DNA from: Bactrocera neohumeralis
Taxonomy: Eukaryota > Arthropoda > Insecta > Diptera > Tephritidae
Assembly (NCBI RefSeq): GCF_024586455.1
Contig: NC_065921.1
Coordinates: forward strand, 79,172,163-79,236,162
DNA length: 64,000 bases
Direction of reading: 5' to 3'
Made by a program: the position numbers and the translations under genes. The notes below the pieces were generated by a model. It was not told where the DNA came from and did not search any database. It was given only the letters and a program-made list of their open reading frames with translations. Shown piece after piece: positions 1 through 10,472 of this stretch. Numbering within the stretch: the first letter of the stretch is position 1; the number at the start of each line of letters is the position of its first letter.

Positions 1-1270
1 AGAATAACTGTTCTTTATGTACTTTATATACATATGTACATTGCATACAAATATTAAATAATCGATTAATAATTGAATGAATAAAATAAAATTATCGATA
101 AAACTATACAATTTTTTTCAGAGAAACTTGAAACTTTTAAATTTTTAATCGCTATTTTAAAAAATATGAAACCTTTCGATAGAAATGAAAATATCGATTA
201 TGAGTTATCGAATATTATCGACAAAATGTTATTAAATTTACGCTGTATCTGACTCTAATTTTTAAATTTTTGACCACTAATTTCAAAAATATGAAAGATT
301 TCGATGAAAATGAAAATATCGCTTATGAATTATCGAATATTATCGATAAAATGCTATTAAATTTGCGGAATTAATTTGAAAAACCTAAAATCTTATCAGT
401 ATAAATAGAAATATCGATTATGAGTTATCCCATATTATCTACAAACTACTATCAACCGTGCATAGTATTTGACAGTTGACCTCAACTTGTATATGAAGTA
501 TGAATATAATTAATTGCCGATAAAATGTAATCGATATTTTAACATTTCAACTATCGCTAAATCTGAAAAAAAAAAACTAAATTACAATGTAGTACTGACG
601 AAGAAATTTGCGACTAAGGCGGATAAATTGCTATGAACAATTGCTATCGTAGAAATATCGATATGTTAAAAAACGATTATCGTTACCGATTTTTAAACAT
701 TTTAAATGTAATTAAACTACAAAAATTTAAATAAAATACTAATGAAAATGTTTATAGTTAAGGAGATTTTATGAAAAAATATTATCGAAAAATTATCGAT
801 ATGTTAAAAGAACAATTTTTTTACTTATGTGAACAATGAAGTATAATACAAAAAATCAATTAAAGGCCTGATGAACAAATTTTCATATATCGATAAATTA
901 CACAAAAAAATAATCGAAAAAATTTTATTGAACTTTTGAAAACTAACGATATTTTTATATTATTAAAAGTACAAAAACTAAAAATTGCAAAGAAAAAATT
1001 TTATAGATCAATACCGGCTGATTATCTGACATCTGTTATTACAAAATTTGCAAAAAATATCGATAATACTATATGTATATCGTATATTTATAAAATTATC
1101 GAAGATTTATGTTCTAGATTCTACATTCTGATACAACAAAAACAAAAGACGTTTGTATCATTTTTATATACAATGATATCGATATTTTTTTACCATAAGT
1201 GTAAGAAAAAAATTAAATACGATAGTATTTTGCTGATTGCTAACTTCTAAAATTGCAAAAATAATAAAAA

Positions 1271-1672
1271 TTATGTATCGATAAAGTTAAATTTAAATTA
1301 TCGATATTTTTTTACCGAACGTATAAAAAAATACAAAATTACCAAGAATAAATTAAATATGATCATTGTTGAAAGCTAATTTCCATAATTACAAAAGTAA
1401 TAGAAATTATATGTGACCTGGTCTACGAAAAGGGGGCTAACGTGCGAAAACTAGTTTTCTGGGAAAAGCTGTTAAAAATAATCGTCAGCTTCTCGTTATC
1501 TCATTAATTGTTCTCCTTTTTTTTGACACCTAAGCCCCATTTTCGTAGACCAGGTCACAAATTATCGATAATTATTTTTAACGATAGTTCAAAAACAATG
1601 CAAATCCTTACAATTTCAAGGCCGACTGAAACTATATTTAATTTTTTTTAAATTCCAATAATATATGCATTT
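1271..1672. repeat. Direct duplication, copy 1 (interrupted)
   Basis: Begins TTATGTATCGATAAAGTTAAAT and ends in a stretch containing TTTCAAGGCCG and CCAATAATATATGC. The same order of motifs recurs at 1682-1935. This copy is longer because a 148-bp element sits at 1411-1558. Confidence 0.7.
1411..1558. mobile_element. 148-bp MITE with about 28-bp terminal inverted repeats
   Basis: The left end GTGACCTGGTCTACGAAAA is matched by the reverse complement of the right end (TTTTCGTAGACCAGGTCAC), and the similarity continues inward to about 28 bp with few mismatches. AAATTAT occurs on both sides (1404-1410 and 1559-1565), which fits a 7-bp target-site duplication. There is no coding capacity. Short length, strong inverted repeats and a duplication make it a non-autonomous DNA element; the superfamily cannot be fixed because 7 bp is not a standard length and the true boundary may shift by a base. 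Confidence 0.8.
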
Positions 1673-1681
1673 TAAAAAGAC

Positions 1682-1935
1682 TTATGTATCGATAAAGTTA
1701 AATATAAAATTATCGATATTTTTTTTTCGAATGTATACAAAAAATACAAAATTACCAAGAATAATTACAAAATTGATAGAAATTATAATATAAATTATTT
1801 ATCGATATAATTATTTTTAAAAGTATCGATATTTTTTTTATCGATAGTTCAAAAACAATGCAAACCATTACACTTTCAAGGCCGGCTGTACCTACATATA
1901 TATAATTTTTTTTTGAATTTCAATAATGTATACAT
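1682..1935. repeat. Direct duplication, copy 2 (uninterrupted)
   Basis: Second copy of the 1271-1672 unit, with the same start and the same TTTCAAGGCCG motif. It has ATAGAAATTAT at the place where copy 1 carries the MITE, so it approximates the empty site. Confidence 0.7.
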
Positions 1936-3295
1936 ATGTACATATGTATGTATGTACATATATGTATTAAAAGAAATCGATTATTTTTTATAGGAATTTT
2001 GTAAAGGGGAATATAAAATAAAAACAAATCAAATCATTTCATAATATTTTCAACAATTTCTTATTAAATAAAGTCGCAGAGAAAGCCAATTGCCTTAAAT
2101 ATCATTCACACACACAAATACTCATACTTACACACTCACACATACAGAATTCTACATGAAAGCAATCCGAAAGCAATATGCGATCGCACGGCAACCACTT
2201 AGGGGGGCCATTAAATTTTAATGATACAACGGGAACGTCACCGCAACAAGCAGACATAAATGCAACAACAACAACAAAACTAGTTCGTATAAAAGTTAAG
2301 CAAAATGGGAAGCAGCTGCATAACTGTTTTAAGCTTTTGCATTCAGCTGCCAATGATGGCTATTCGATAGTAACGGGATTATAGGCATACTCGTGCACAT
2401 TATTACACATACATACATATATACTTATATAAACATACATATGAATATGTTCATGTGTGTATAATTTCATATGTTTATAAGGGAAAATGCTTTGCCTTGC
2501 AAGCTCGCAAGCTAAAGGAAGATTTGAACTGGAGACGAGGCGTTAGGGGTAGAGAAGAGGTGTGGCATGGTGGCTGTGTGTAGAGTAGTTACCGCTATTG
2601 CCTATTGATTATATTCAACGAACAGCTGTTAGAAATGTTGTTAGACAATACGTCGGTTGGAAGCTTCCAGAAAGCTCCCTGGCAGCCGCAGCTACGATTA
2701 CAGATGCAAATAGTTTAGCAAAAACCACAAGAAGTATATAAGTATGTATGTATGTATGTATATTCATACTTCCATAAAAACGTAAGAAATCGAAACAAAT
2801 AGATTGAGCAATCTAAGGAAGGTAATGAAATGATCGGAAACAAGCAGCGACAAGGGGCACAGCTGTCACAGTTGCATATCGCAGTAAGCGATTGCAAATT
2901 GCTCTACTTAAATGCAACCTGAGGTTAGAAAATTGCTTGCTCCTGCTTTAGTAGAGCGTTCCTCATATGTCCGTTGTCTGGTTCATACCCTGTAGGAAAT
3001 ATGTTTGGTTGGTGGTGGGGTGTTCTAGGTTATTTTTAATGTTTTAGTCTCACTGATACCTCGGCATATGTATTGCACTTCTTTCACAGTCCTGTAGTAA
3101 TTTTGAGGAATGGCGCTGAGTTTCTGTTCCCACGACAGTTGGGTCTAATTAATCGGAATGAATCCGATTTTTTATTTCGGTCTTTTTTATTTTTGGCTTT
3201 TTTTTTATCGGATATTCATGAATGGCTTTCATTCAGAAAGATCCAAACTCCAATTACAGTAAAATTAACAGTTTAAAGACCGAGATTCACAACAG
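1936..3295. other. Gene-less stretch with microsatellites
   Basis: Contains ATGTA/CATA-rich simple sequence at 1925-1970, ACACACA-rich sequence at 2105-2140, and a TATG microsatellite at about 2738-2764. Short overlapping frames on both strands near 2100-2400 have no recognisable domain. I see no gene here. Confidence 0.5.
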
Positions 3296-3298
3296 ATC

Positions 3299-4440
3299 TT
3301 TCTTTCTTTATTGGTATAGACACTATGTACTCAGTTATAGGTTATAGCAGAGTTTAAAACTGCACACCAGTCGTTATTCCTTTTCCCTGTTTGGCTCCAA
3401 TTGGAATTCCAAATATAGCCAGGCCTTTCTCCGCCCGGTCTTTCCAATGGAGTGGAAGTCTTCATCTTTCTCTGCTTCTCCCAGCGGGTATTGCTTCGAA
3501 TACTCTTAAAGCTGGAGTGTTCTCATCATTCTTAAGTCTGTGTCGTCGTATATCTCGTATAATCCATCGTTCCATCGACTGCGGTATACGCCGTTCCCAA
3601 TACACAAAGCATCAGTACTTTTCTCTTGGAAACTCGTAACGCCGACTCATCAGATGTTGTCATCGTCCATGCCTCTGCATCATAAAGCAGGACGGGGATG
3701 ATGAGCGACTTGTAGATTTTGGTCTTTGTTCGTTGAGAGAAGACTTTATATCTCAAATGCCTACCCAGTCCGAAGTAGCACCTGTTGGCAAGAGTTATTC
3801 TGTGTTGGATTTCGTGGCTGACGTTGTTGTTGGTTCCAAGATATGCGAAATTATCTAGGACTTCGAAGTTATGACTGTCAACAGTGACGTGGGAGCCAAG
3901 TCTCGAGAACGACGACTGTTTATTTGATGACAGGAGATATTTCGTCTTGCCCTCGTTCACTACCAGATCCATTTGCTTTGCTTCCTTATCCAGTCCAGTC
4001 TCCAGTCTGGAGAGAGCAGAACTAACGGCGCGGTTGTTGAGGCCAATGATATCAATATCATCGACATACGCCAGCATCTGTACACTCTTGTAGAAGATTG
4101 TACCTTCTCTATTCAGATCTGCAGCTCGTATTATATTCTCCAGCAATAGATTGAAGAAGTCGAATGATAAGGAGTCTCCTTGTCTGAAACCGCGATTGGT
4201 ATCGAACGACTCGGAGAGGTCCTTTCCGATCCTAACGGAGTTTTTAGTGTTGCTCAACGTTAGCTTCTACAGCCGCATTAGCTTTGCGGGGATACCAAGT
4301 TCAGACATAGCGGCACAGAGGCAGTTCCTTTTCGTGCTGTCGAAGGCGGCTTCAAAATCGAAGAAGAGGTGGTGCGTAACGATCTTCCTTTCACGGGTCT
4401 TTTCTAGGAGTTTGCGCATGGCTTTCAAAGAACTTTCCTG
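3299..4440 (-). mobile_element. LINE family A, copy A1 (decayed, 3' half)
   Basis: Minus-strand non-LTR retrotransposon fragment covering part of the reverse transcriptase and the 3' end. Read in the element's direction it shows HHLFFDFEAAFDS, the catalytic box AYVDDIDI (+ coordinates about 4051-4072; the family consensus is a YADD-type box), then ITLANRCYFGLGRHLR and LLYDAEAWTM. The frame from 4497 to 3532 is broken by one in-frame TAG at 4264-4266, where copy A2 has a Cys codon, and the C-terminal part carries small deletions. The 3' tail (AAAGAAAGA on the minus strand, near 3300-3308) resembles the (GAA)n tail of copy A5. The LINE clade was not determined. Dead copy. Confidence 0.85.
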
Positions 4441-5489
4441 ACTTGCATGAGCTTCTACACATGGCGCCACCCTCAACAACAGGTCAAATATTATCAATCC
4501 ACCGGAATCGGTGTGTAATCAATATTTTGGGTGTGAGGACTTATTCTCAGAGCTACTTTCTTCTAAAAATTCAAAGTTTTAAGGTTATAAAAAAGGCCCT
4601 TTGTAGGGCCAGCGGAGGTTTGGAATGCAGAATGGTGATATTTCTACCAAACCGACGTATCATAAGTCGGCTACGTCCTTTGCCATTAGGTGAAACCAAA
4701 ATCTTAAAAGTCTTATATGCACCGATACGCAAACAATTAAGAAATAGTTTTTGACTTCCTAGAGGCTACTTATAGCTGTATTTATTGTATCTCCTAGTAT
4801 GCCGCACACTATTTGTGCTTTGTCGCCTACTTACTAGAACTTCAGCTGATGCTTGCAGCTTCTTCTACAGATCAATATGCTTTCTTTGTATCTTTTGCCT
4901 TTATTTTACCATTCTTGTGGTTTCCCGTTATTTTTTATTTATTTTTTTCTTTTTTTTCCTGTAATTTGCATATTGCCATTATATGCCTCAGCAACCCTAT
5001 CAATTTGCCTTAACAAAGGCAACAACAAAAGACATTATTTTCTAGATACCCTTACTGCTGTCGTCAGCTCTGATAAAATTGTTTGGCGGAAGTCTCGCAG
5101 ATATTTCGTTACAAGAAAATTATGGCAATTTCTTCGATCAGCCTGTTGACTGGGTTGCTGGCAGAGCCACTAGCTGTGGTAAACCACCTATTATGAAATT
5201 ATAGAGCTTCTCAAACTGGTGGCGGCACTACTTGTAGGCTTGTGGAGCGGCATGAATTGCAAGCCAAATGATGTTGGTAAAGGAATTTAAATTGCCAAAG
5301 AGACGGCGTTTAAAAACGTATGTAGGTAAGCTTTGCCGAAGCGCAATATTCAAGCTAATCAGTGTTTTCAGCGTTGGCACTATGCAGTATTTATAAGCAT
5401 TCTTATTCTAGTTGCTTAAATGTGCTTAGATCGATAGAGTTCTTGCCACAGCTTGGACGACAACTCTCGTTTGTTCATTCAAGGCTTCA
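4441..5489. other. Gene-less stretch; one short palindrome
   Basis: No coding region recognised. A perfect 6-bp stem hairpin GGCCCT-TTGT-AGGGCC lies at 4595-4610. The T-rich run at 4910-4970 is low complexity. Confidence 0.45.
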
Positions 5490-5491
5490 TA

Positions 5492-6039
5492 ATAGGTTGT
5501 CAAAAAAGTCTTGCGGTATTTTTGCTAGTTGGCGCTGAAAGCGCGTAGTTCTAGTTTTATTCGTCGCATCGGGTCATGCTATACCTTTTTGGAAAGCTCA
5601 TTTCACGCGCTAACACGTGTTTGATTGATTGTCGTTTCTTTTAAGTCGTTCGTGAGTTATAGCGTCGCCAACATGGAGCAAAATAAAGAGAAAATACGGC
5701 ATATTTTACAGTACTACTACGATAAAGGCAAAAATGCATCATAAGCCGCCAATAAAATTTGTGCAGTTTATGGAGCCGATACAGTTTCCATTTCCACCGC
5801 ACAACGATGGTTTCAACGTTTTCGTTCTGGTGTAGAGGTGGTCGAAGATGCGCCACGCTCCGGAAGGCCTGTCGTCGAAAATTGCGATAAAATCGCTGAA
5901 TTGGTCGAAAGAGACCGGCATAGTAGCAGCCGTAGCATCAGGTCAAGAGCTGGGCATGAGTCATCAAAAATTCATTTCAATTTCAATTAAAAAAAAAAAA
6001 ATTCAATAAAAATACCGCAAGACTTTTTTGACAACCCAT
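5492..6039 (+). mobile_element. Internally deleted mariner, copy M1
   Basis: A 548-bp element with terminal inverted repeats (GGTTGTCAAAAAAGTC at the left, reverse complement at the right) flanked by TA at 5490-5491 and 6040-6041, the target duplication of the Tc1/mariner superfamily. It encodes only the N-terminal DNA-binding region of a mariner transposase; the whole catalytic domain is missing. Copy M2 at 8453-8971 carries the same deletion in opposite orientation. It would need a transposase supplied elsewhere to move. Confidence 0.9.
5673..6008 (+). pseudogene. Mariner transposase N-terminal fragment (M1)
   Basis: Starts MEQNKEKIRHILQYYYDKG and reaches the second helix-turn-helix region (STAQRWFQRFRSG, APRSGRPV). 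A TAA replaces a Gln codon (CAA in copy M2) after KNAS, and a one-base insertion near 5941 shifts the frame before the GQELGMSHQ segment. After that point the sequence jumps straight to the 3' end, so no DD34D catalytic residues are present. A full mariner transposase is about 345 residues; this fragment would be roughly 110 even if repaired. Non-functional. Confidence 0.85.
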
Positions 6040-6041
6040 TA

Positions 6042-7780
6042 TTTGGTAATCTGACTATTAAGACGTCTTCGACATGGCTCTCGACTTCATGCATTTGGGT
6101 TGACCTCATTATGGTCGGTTCTATAGACAGCAGATAGCTCCTAGGTAACACGAAATAGAGTCATATGTCTTTTTGATTGGTAGAAATTATTCAAAAAGGG
6201 TCGAGAACTCGTTGACGACGTGCTTTCGGAAAGTTATGTATTCAATAATAATAGTATAATCACACACACACCAATACAAAGGCACGTCTACACACACGCA
6301 CATACACACACACAGACGCCGAGATAACGCATTGTTATTAATTTGTTTGTGACATGACATTAGTTTAATTGAAACGTCATCAAACTACTGGCGCGGGCAA
6401 TTTGGGGTTTTGCCATGCCCTAGCGCCTGTAGTTATGCTATAAATCAATGATATATTAATTCCATTCGCCAGCGCATACAAAGCGCGTCCACGAAAGAAT
6501 GCCAGCACACACGTGCGAATTCGTATGTTAGTTAATATGTGCATATGTGTGTGTGTGCGTGGTTAGGAGACACATACATCCACACCGACGGCTGATAAAG
6601 CTAATAAACACGTAATTAAAATGTCATTTCCATTATGCGATAAGCACTCGCCACCGTCACACACACACGCGCACCCATACACATGCAGTTACAGTTAGTT
6701 GGCCACAAGGCAGACAAAATCGTTGCGGCTGCGGTCGGTCAAAAGAGCAGTTGTCGTAGCGGTGAGGGAGGCGGACTCTACTTGATATCACATTCATGAC
6801 TTATTTTATTATTATTACTTGCCTCTAACGGTGTTTCACTGACCGTTAAGTGGTCGTCTGAGGAAATGTGTAATTTATTAGAATTTATTGCCGTCACAGC
6901 AGTGAGCGAGCAGGAAATTGATAATCACTTTCCATTTGAATGTGTCCGCTTTCATTACAGTGGCATTCAAACGGGCTGCGGTCAGTGCTCTGCAGAGGCT
7001 ACAGCGCGGTAAGGAAGCTGCTTCGTACGAATAAGCAATTAATAGTAAATTGGTATAAATTCTTGATCGATACTCAGCGCTTTTAGGTAGTTTTGCCGTG
7101 TTCTCTGTAGTAATGTCTTTATACAATTTTCGAAAAGCGGTGTGGGAAATGTGGCAGTCGGCTGTTAATGATGATGTATCTCGGAAACTTTTTCTCACAA
7201 GTTTTCGAACTCGTATAGGAATCTGAAAGCTGAGAAGATAAAAATATTACCATAACCCAATCACTTATATATTTGTATGGATTTTATAATGGTAGTCGAA
7301 AAAGTCTTTTCGTATTTCTAATCAAACTTCAAGTTATTTTTTTTAATTTATAATAATAAATAAATAAAGAAATATGTACCATTTTGGGCGACCACTTTTT
7401 GCTATTTTTCCCCTAGAGACATTATTCCCTCAAAGCAAAACTTTTCTGGTTCTACGGCGAAAAACTGAATTAAACCAATATAGCATAAACCTAATGAGAA
7501 TTACAATGCTCAGTTAAGTGCGAAGAAAATTAATCTCGAACAAGTCTTTGGTGAGCATGTAGGGACAATCTATTATGTCGGCATTATTGATTAGTGTGTC
7601 TAAACGTATTTCCCTTTTTTGAATCTGGACAAAATATATTTCTTATGTAACATCGATTTTTCTTTAAAAAAATTTAAAATAGTGCCTTTTTATTATGCAT
7701 TTGAAACCCATACTCTCAATAACCTCAGTGATAATCCCTAAAATAGAGAAAAAACTTTCATAATTTTATACCGAACGGGT
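6042..7780. other. Gene-less stretch with CA/GT microsatellites
   Basis: CA-rich simple sequence at about 6262-6320 and 6658-6690 and GT-rich sequence at 6540-6562. No open frame with recognisable domains. Around 7700-7740 there is a motif (CTCAATAACCTCAGTGATAA) related to the degenerate repeat at 8165-9170, suggesting that repeat once extended this far. Confidence 0.45.
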
Positions 7781-8157
7781 GATCCAGTAGAGGTACTTTC
7801 TTCAATAGCCCTGTTTTGCCAGATCACGCGTGATCGCGCGCTTCGCTCAACTAATGATCAACATAATCGGCCTATGAAGCGTATTATTTGCAAAACCATC
7901 ATCTATCTTGAAACCCAGCAATCGTTATTGGATAATATTCGACCGAATAGACCACCACGCATGCAGTGAAGAAAATATAGCAGTCATAGCTGAGAGAGTC
8001 GATTCGACGCCGTTCGCAGAAACTCGTATTAACAAATGGAACGACTTGGCGCATTTGACGTCGATATCTTAAATCGAAAAAATCGACCTTCCCAAGCGAC
8101 ATCGCTTTGCTCTATGGGCCCTCGAAAAGTTCCAAGAAGTTTTGATGTGTCGAGCCA
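7781..8157 (+). mobile_element. Tc1/mariner-like family T, remnant T1
   Basis: Aligns with the 5' part of T4 (57724 onward): both have a GATYCARTAGANGTACTTTC-like leader, an AGATCACGCGTG motif and GCTTCGCTCAAC. Frame fragments include TIIYLETQQSLLDNIRPN and KRHRFALWALEKFQE, which correspond to the helix-turn-helix and the start of the catalytic domain in this family. About 140 bp present in T4 near the start is missing and several frameshifts are present. Similarity ends at TCGAGCC near 8157. Dead fragment. Confidence 0.75.
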
Positions 8158-8452
8158 TAACCCATCATGTGATCCAAAATAATGACACCTGAATTCGAGG
8201 AAACATTTTTCAAAACTTTTTGATATGTTCGGTCATTAATATCAGTGATTTTTATGTGATCAATGAGTTAGATATTCTAAAGACTCTCAGTAATAATCGA
8301 AACGAAGAAACATATCTTAGAATCAGTTATTTGGTATGTAGTCAAAGATAACTGATATTCTCAAGACCCTCAATAATGACTCACTGAATTCGAGTATACA
8401 CCTTGTAGAACCTCTTGACATTACTCAGTGATTAATAATGACCATTTTTATA

Positions 8453-8971
8453 ATGGGTTGTCAAAAAAGTCTTGCGGTACTTTTATTGAATTTTTTTTAT
8501 TGAAATTGAAATGAATTTTTGATGACTCATGCCCAGCTCTCGACGGCTGCTACTATGCCGGTCTCTTTCGACCAATTCAGCGATTTTATCGCAATTTTCG
8601 ACGACAGGCCTTCCGGAGCGTGGCGCATCTTCGACCACCTCTACACCAGAACGAAAACGTTGAAACCATCGTTGTGCGGTGGAAATGGAAACTGTATCGG
8701 GTCCATAAACTGCACAAATTTTATTAGCGGCTTGAGATGCATTTTTGCCTTTATCGTAGTAGTACTGTAAAATATGCTGTATTTTCTCTTTATTTTGCTC
8801 CATGTTTGAGACGCTATAACTCACGAACGACTTAAAAGAAACGACAATCAATAAAAAACGTGTTAGCGCGTGAAATGAGCTTTCCAAAAAGGTTAAGCAT
8901 GACCCGATGCGACGAATAAAACTAGAACTACGCGCTATCACCGCCAACCGCAAGACTTTTTTGACAACCAT
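8453..8971 (-). mobile_element. Internally deleted mariner, copy M2
   Basis: A 519-bp copy of the element also at 5492-6039, in the opposite orientation, with the same terminal inverted repeats (ATGGGTTGTCAAAAAAGTC) and flanking TA at 8451-8452 and 8972-8973. The same internal deletion joins the DNA-binding region directly to the 3' end. It inserted into a pre-existing tandem repeat. Confidence 0.9.
8483..8803 (-). CDS. Truncated mariner transposase, DNA-binding half only
   Basis: An open frame of 106 codons from the ATG at 8803. It starts MEQNKEKIQHILQYYYDKG, continues with a first helix-turn-helix (NASQAANKICAVYG, STAQRWFQRFRSG) and the linker APRSGRPVVENCDKIAELVE, and ends in a short Lys/Ile-rich tail created by the internal deletion. 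There are no DDE/D catalytic residues. Compared with M1, the SIGQ tetrapeptide before ELGMSHQ is largely missing but the frame is intact. Known mariner N-termini bind the terminal repeats, so a product could at most compete with an active transposase; that it is expressed is not shown. Confidence 0.6.
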   Translation of the reverse strand: MEQNKEKIQHILQYYYDKGKNASQAANKICAVYGPDTVSISTAQRWFQRFRSGVEVVEDAPRSGRPVVENCDKIAELVERDRHSSSRRELGMSHQKFISISIKKIQ

Positions 8972-9170
8972 TATTATGCAAAAACTTGATATTTTCAAGT
9001 CTCTTAGTAATGACGCTTTAACTTCGAGTAAACATCTCCCTGAACCACCTGCTATTGTTCTGTCGGTAATATCAGTGATTTTGATTTTATCAATGAAATT
9101 GATATTCTCAAGAACTTGATCGACTTTAGTGATGATCCCGACTTCGATAAAAAATCTATTGATGTCATTC

Positions 9171-10185
9171 AAAATTGTTGTAATTTAGAGAATAATATGT
9201 TTAATAAATGATTGCGTTCCGCGGAAAGCTTGTTCAGAAGCTACTTTTCGGGCGAGATGGGTGATCTATGTTCAAGGTTATCTCGCTGCATCTATACAAT
9301 TTTGTTGAATTCTGACTTATTTCGGTTTATATACCCATCTATGTACTTCAACAAATGAGGCGTAAGACAGATTTTGAGACAACGAAATTTCTGGATAACG
9401 CCCTCTTCAGTAAAAGTAAAAAGTATAAAACTTTGAATAGAAGCTTTAACTAGATGGGTTTAGAAAAGTTTTATATCTTTAGAGCTTTCTCAGAGTTCTA
9501 GTGTTTTTTTGAGACTTTTAAAATCATATTTCTAAGAATTACCCTTTCCCGGAATTATTTTTAATGAATATGCAAATTTTTCAAAGTTCTGTTTTGTTTC
9601 CAAAATTTTGCAGTCAAACGCTTCCAGTTTCGCCGACACGCCCATAAAATTAGAAATTTGCCAATGTGATTTTGCATTTTGTCAGTTATTAAATTGTGAA
9701 AGTTTAAAGCCATACTCAGTGGCACACTCTTGCGGTGTAGAGACAGGGTCTCGAATGCATTTCATGGTTAATATATTTCTATATATGCACACTAACTCGT
9801 ATATGGACAAAAATGATATATGTATGTTTATGAACCAATTGGAGCTTCCCTGTAGAGATTTTACTTGTATAAAAGCATTACTATGACTTTTAAATAAAAA
9901 TTGCCTTTACAGTTCACTTTTTACTTGTGAAAGCTCCTAAGCTGCCGACCCTCATGATTATAACTTCATTTATGTATGTTAGAGACAGAAGAACGAGTGT
10001 GATATGTATATGGATAAGGGCGTTATTGAAAATAAATAACTCCAGGCTGAGCAAAAAGACCGAAGTGAGTGTGAAGTTTAGAGCGAGTTATTCAGATGCC
10101 TAACCTAGTATATATATATAACCTTATGCTGTTTTCTGCTGAACGGATGGATTTTGAATCAAGTCAGTAAGGTTTGACCAACACC
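9171..10185. other. Gene-less stretch
   Basis: AT-rich sequence with no recognised domain. The frame 9608-9886 starts plausibly, but its translation shows no family motif and no splice context that I could recognise. Confidence 0.4.
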
Positions 10186-10189
10186 AAAT

Positions 10190-10465
10190 TCCTTCAAGTG
10201 GCAAAACTCTCTTTTTGTCCTCTTTGCGATGTAAAGAAACTATGTATAAAATGGAAGCTTTGAATAAAGTGATACAATGATTGTAGCGACTCGAACTTTC
10301 CGATACTATTTGTGTAGTACAATTTGTCATTTGCTTTAAAATAGGCCTTACTTTCGGCGATCACCTCTTCATTTGACAAAAGTTTCTTCCAAGCGAGCAT
10401 TCATTTGAGATATGCCAAAAAAGAAAATAGTCGCTGGGGCCAGATCTGTAAAATACGGTAGATTG
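10190..10465 (-). mobile_element. Mariner 3' remnant, copy M4
   Basis: Minus-strand pieces read SGPSDYFLFWHI (the mariner motif around the third catalytic Asp, normally SPDLAPSDYFLF), then AWKKLLSNEEVIAESKAYF and FESRYNHCITLFKA-like pieces in shifted frames, matching the C-terminal region of mariner transposases. The N-terminus and terminal repeats were not found. It abuts LINE copy A2 at about 10470. Frameshifted and dead. Confidence 0.7.
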
Positions 10466-10472
10466 TTTTTGT

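Larger units (their letters stand above)
1..2000. repeat. TATCGAT-dense AT-rich repeat block
   Basis: A very AT-rich 2-kb block in which ATCGAT, TATCGATA and related words recur dozens of times. Three imperfect units (ATATCGATTA-like anchors near 191, 316 and 411) share a stretch of about 70 bp, so the first 470 bp are a degenerate tandem repeat of 95-125 bp. A larger duplication and a MITE lie further on. TATCGATA is the known core of the Drosophila DREF/BEAF-32 site; that such proteins bind here is inference. The reading frame at 936-1250 is an AT-rich chance frame. Confidence 0.6.
8165..9170. repeat. Degenerate tandem repeat interrupted by mariner M2
   Basis: The motif GATATTCTCAAG followed by a CTCAGTAATGAC-like word recurs near 8271, 8352, 8988 and 9100. 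A longer motif (TCGGTNATTAATATCAGTGATTTT-like) recurs near 8228 and 9062. Removing the 519-bp mariner leaves spacings of about 80-120 bp. Confidence 0.6.

Noticed and set aside
936..1250. Open frame of 104 codons
   Set aside because: It starts with TTG rather than ATG, lies in TATCGAT-rich AT repeats, and encodes Lys/Ile/Tyr-rich low-complexity sequence; a chance frame.
2102..2384. Overlapping frames on both strands
   Set aside because: Neither has a recognised domain or plausible splice structure, and part is CACACA simple sequence.
8483..9172. 229-codon frame as a full protein
   Set aside because: The part upstream of the ATG at 8803 is repeat and terminal inverted repeat sequence read by chance; only 8483-8803 is transposase.
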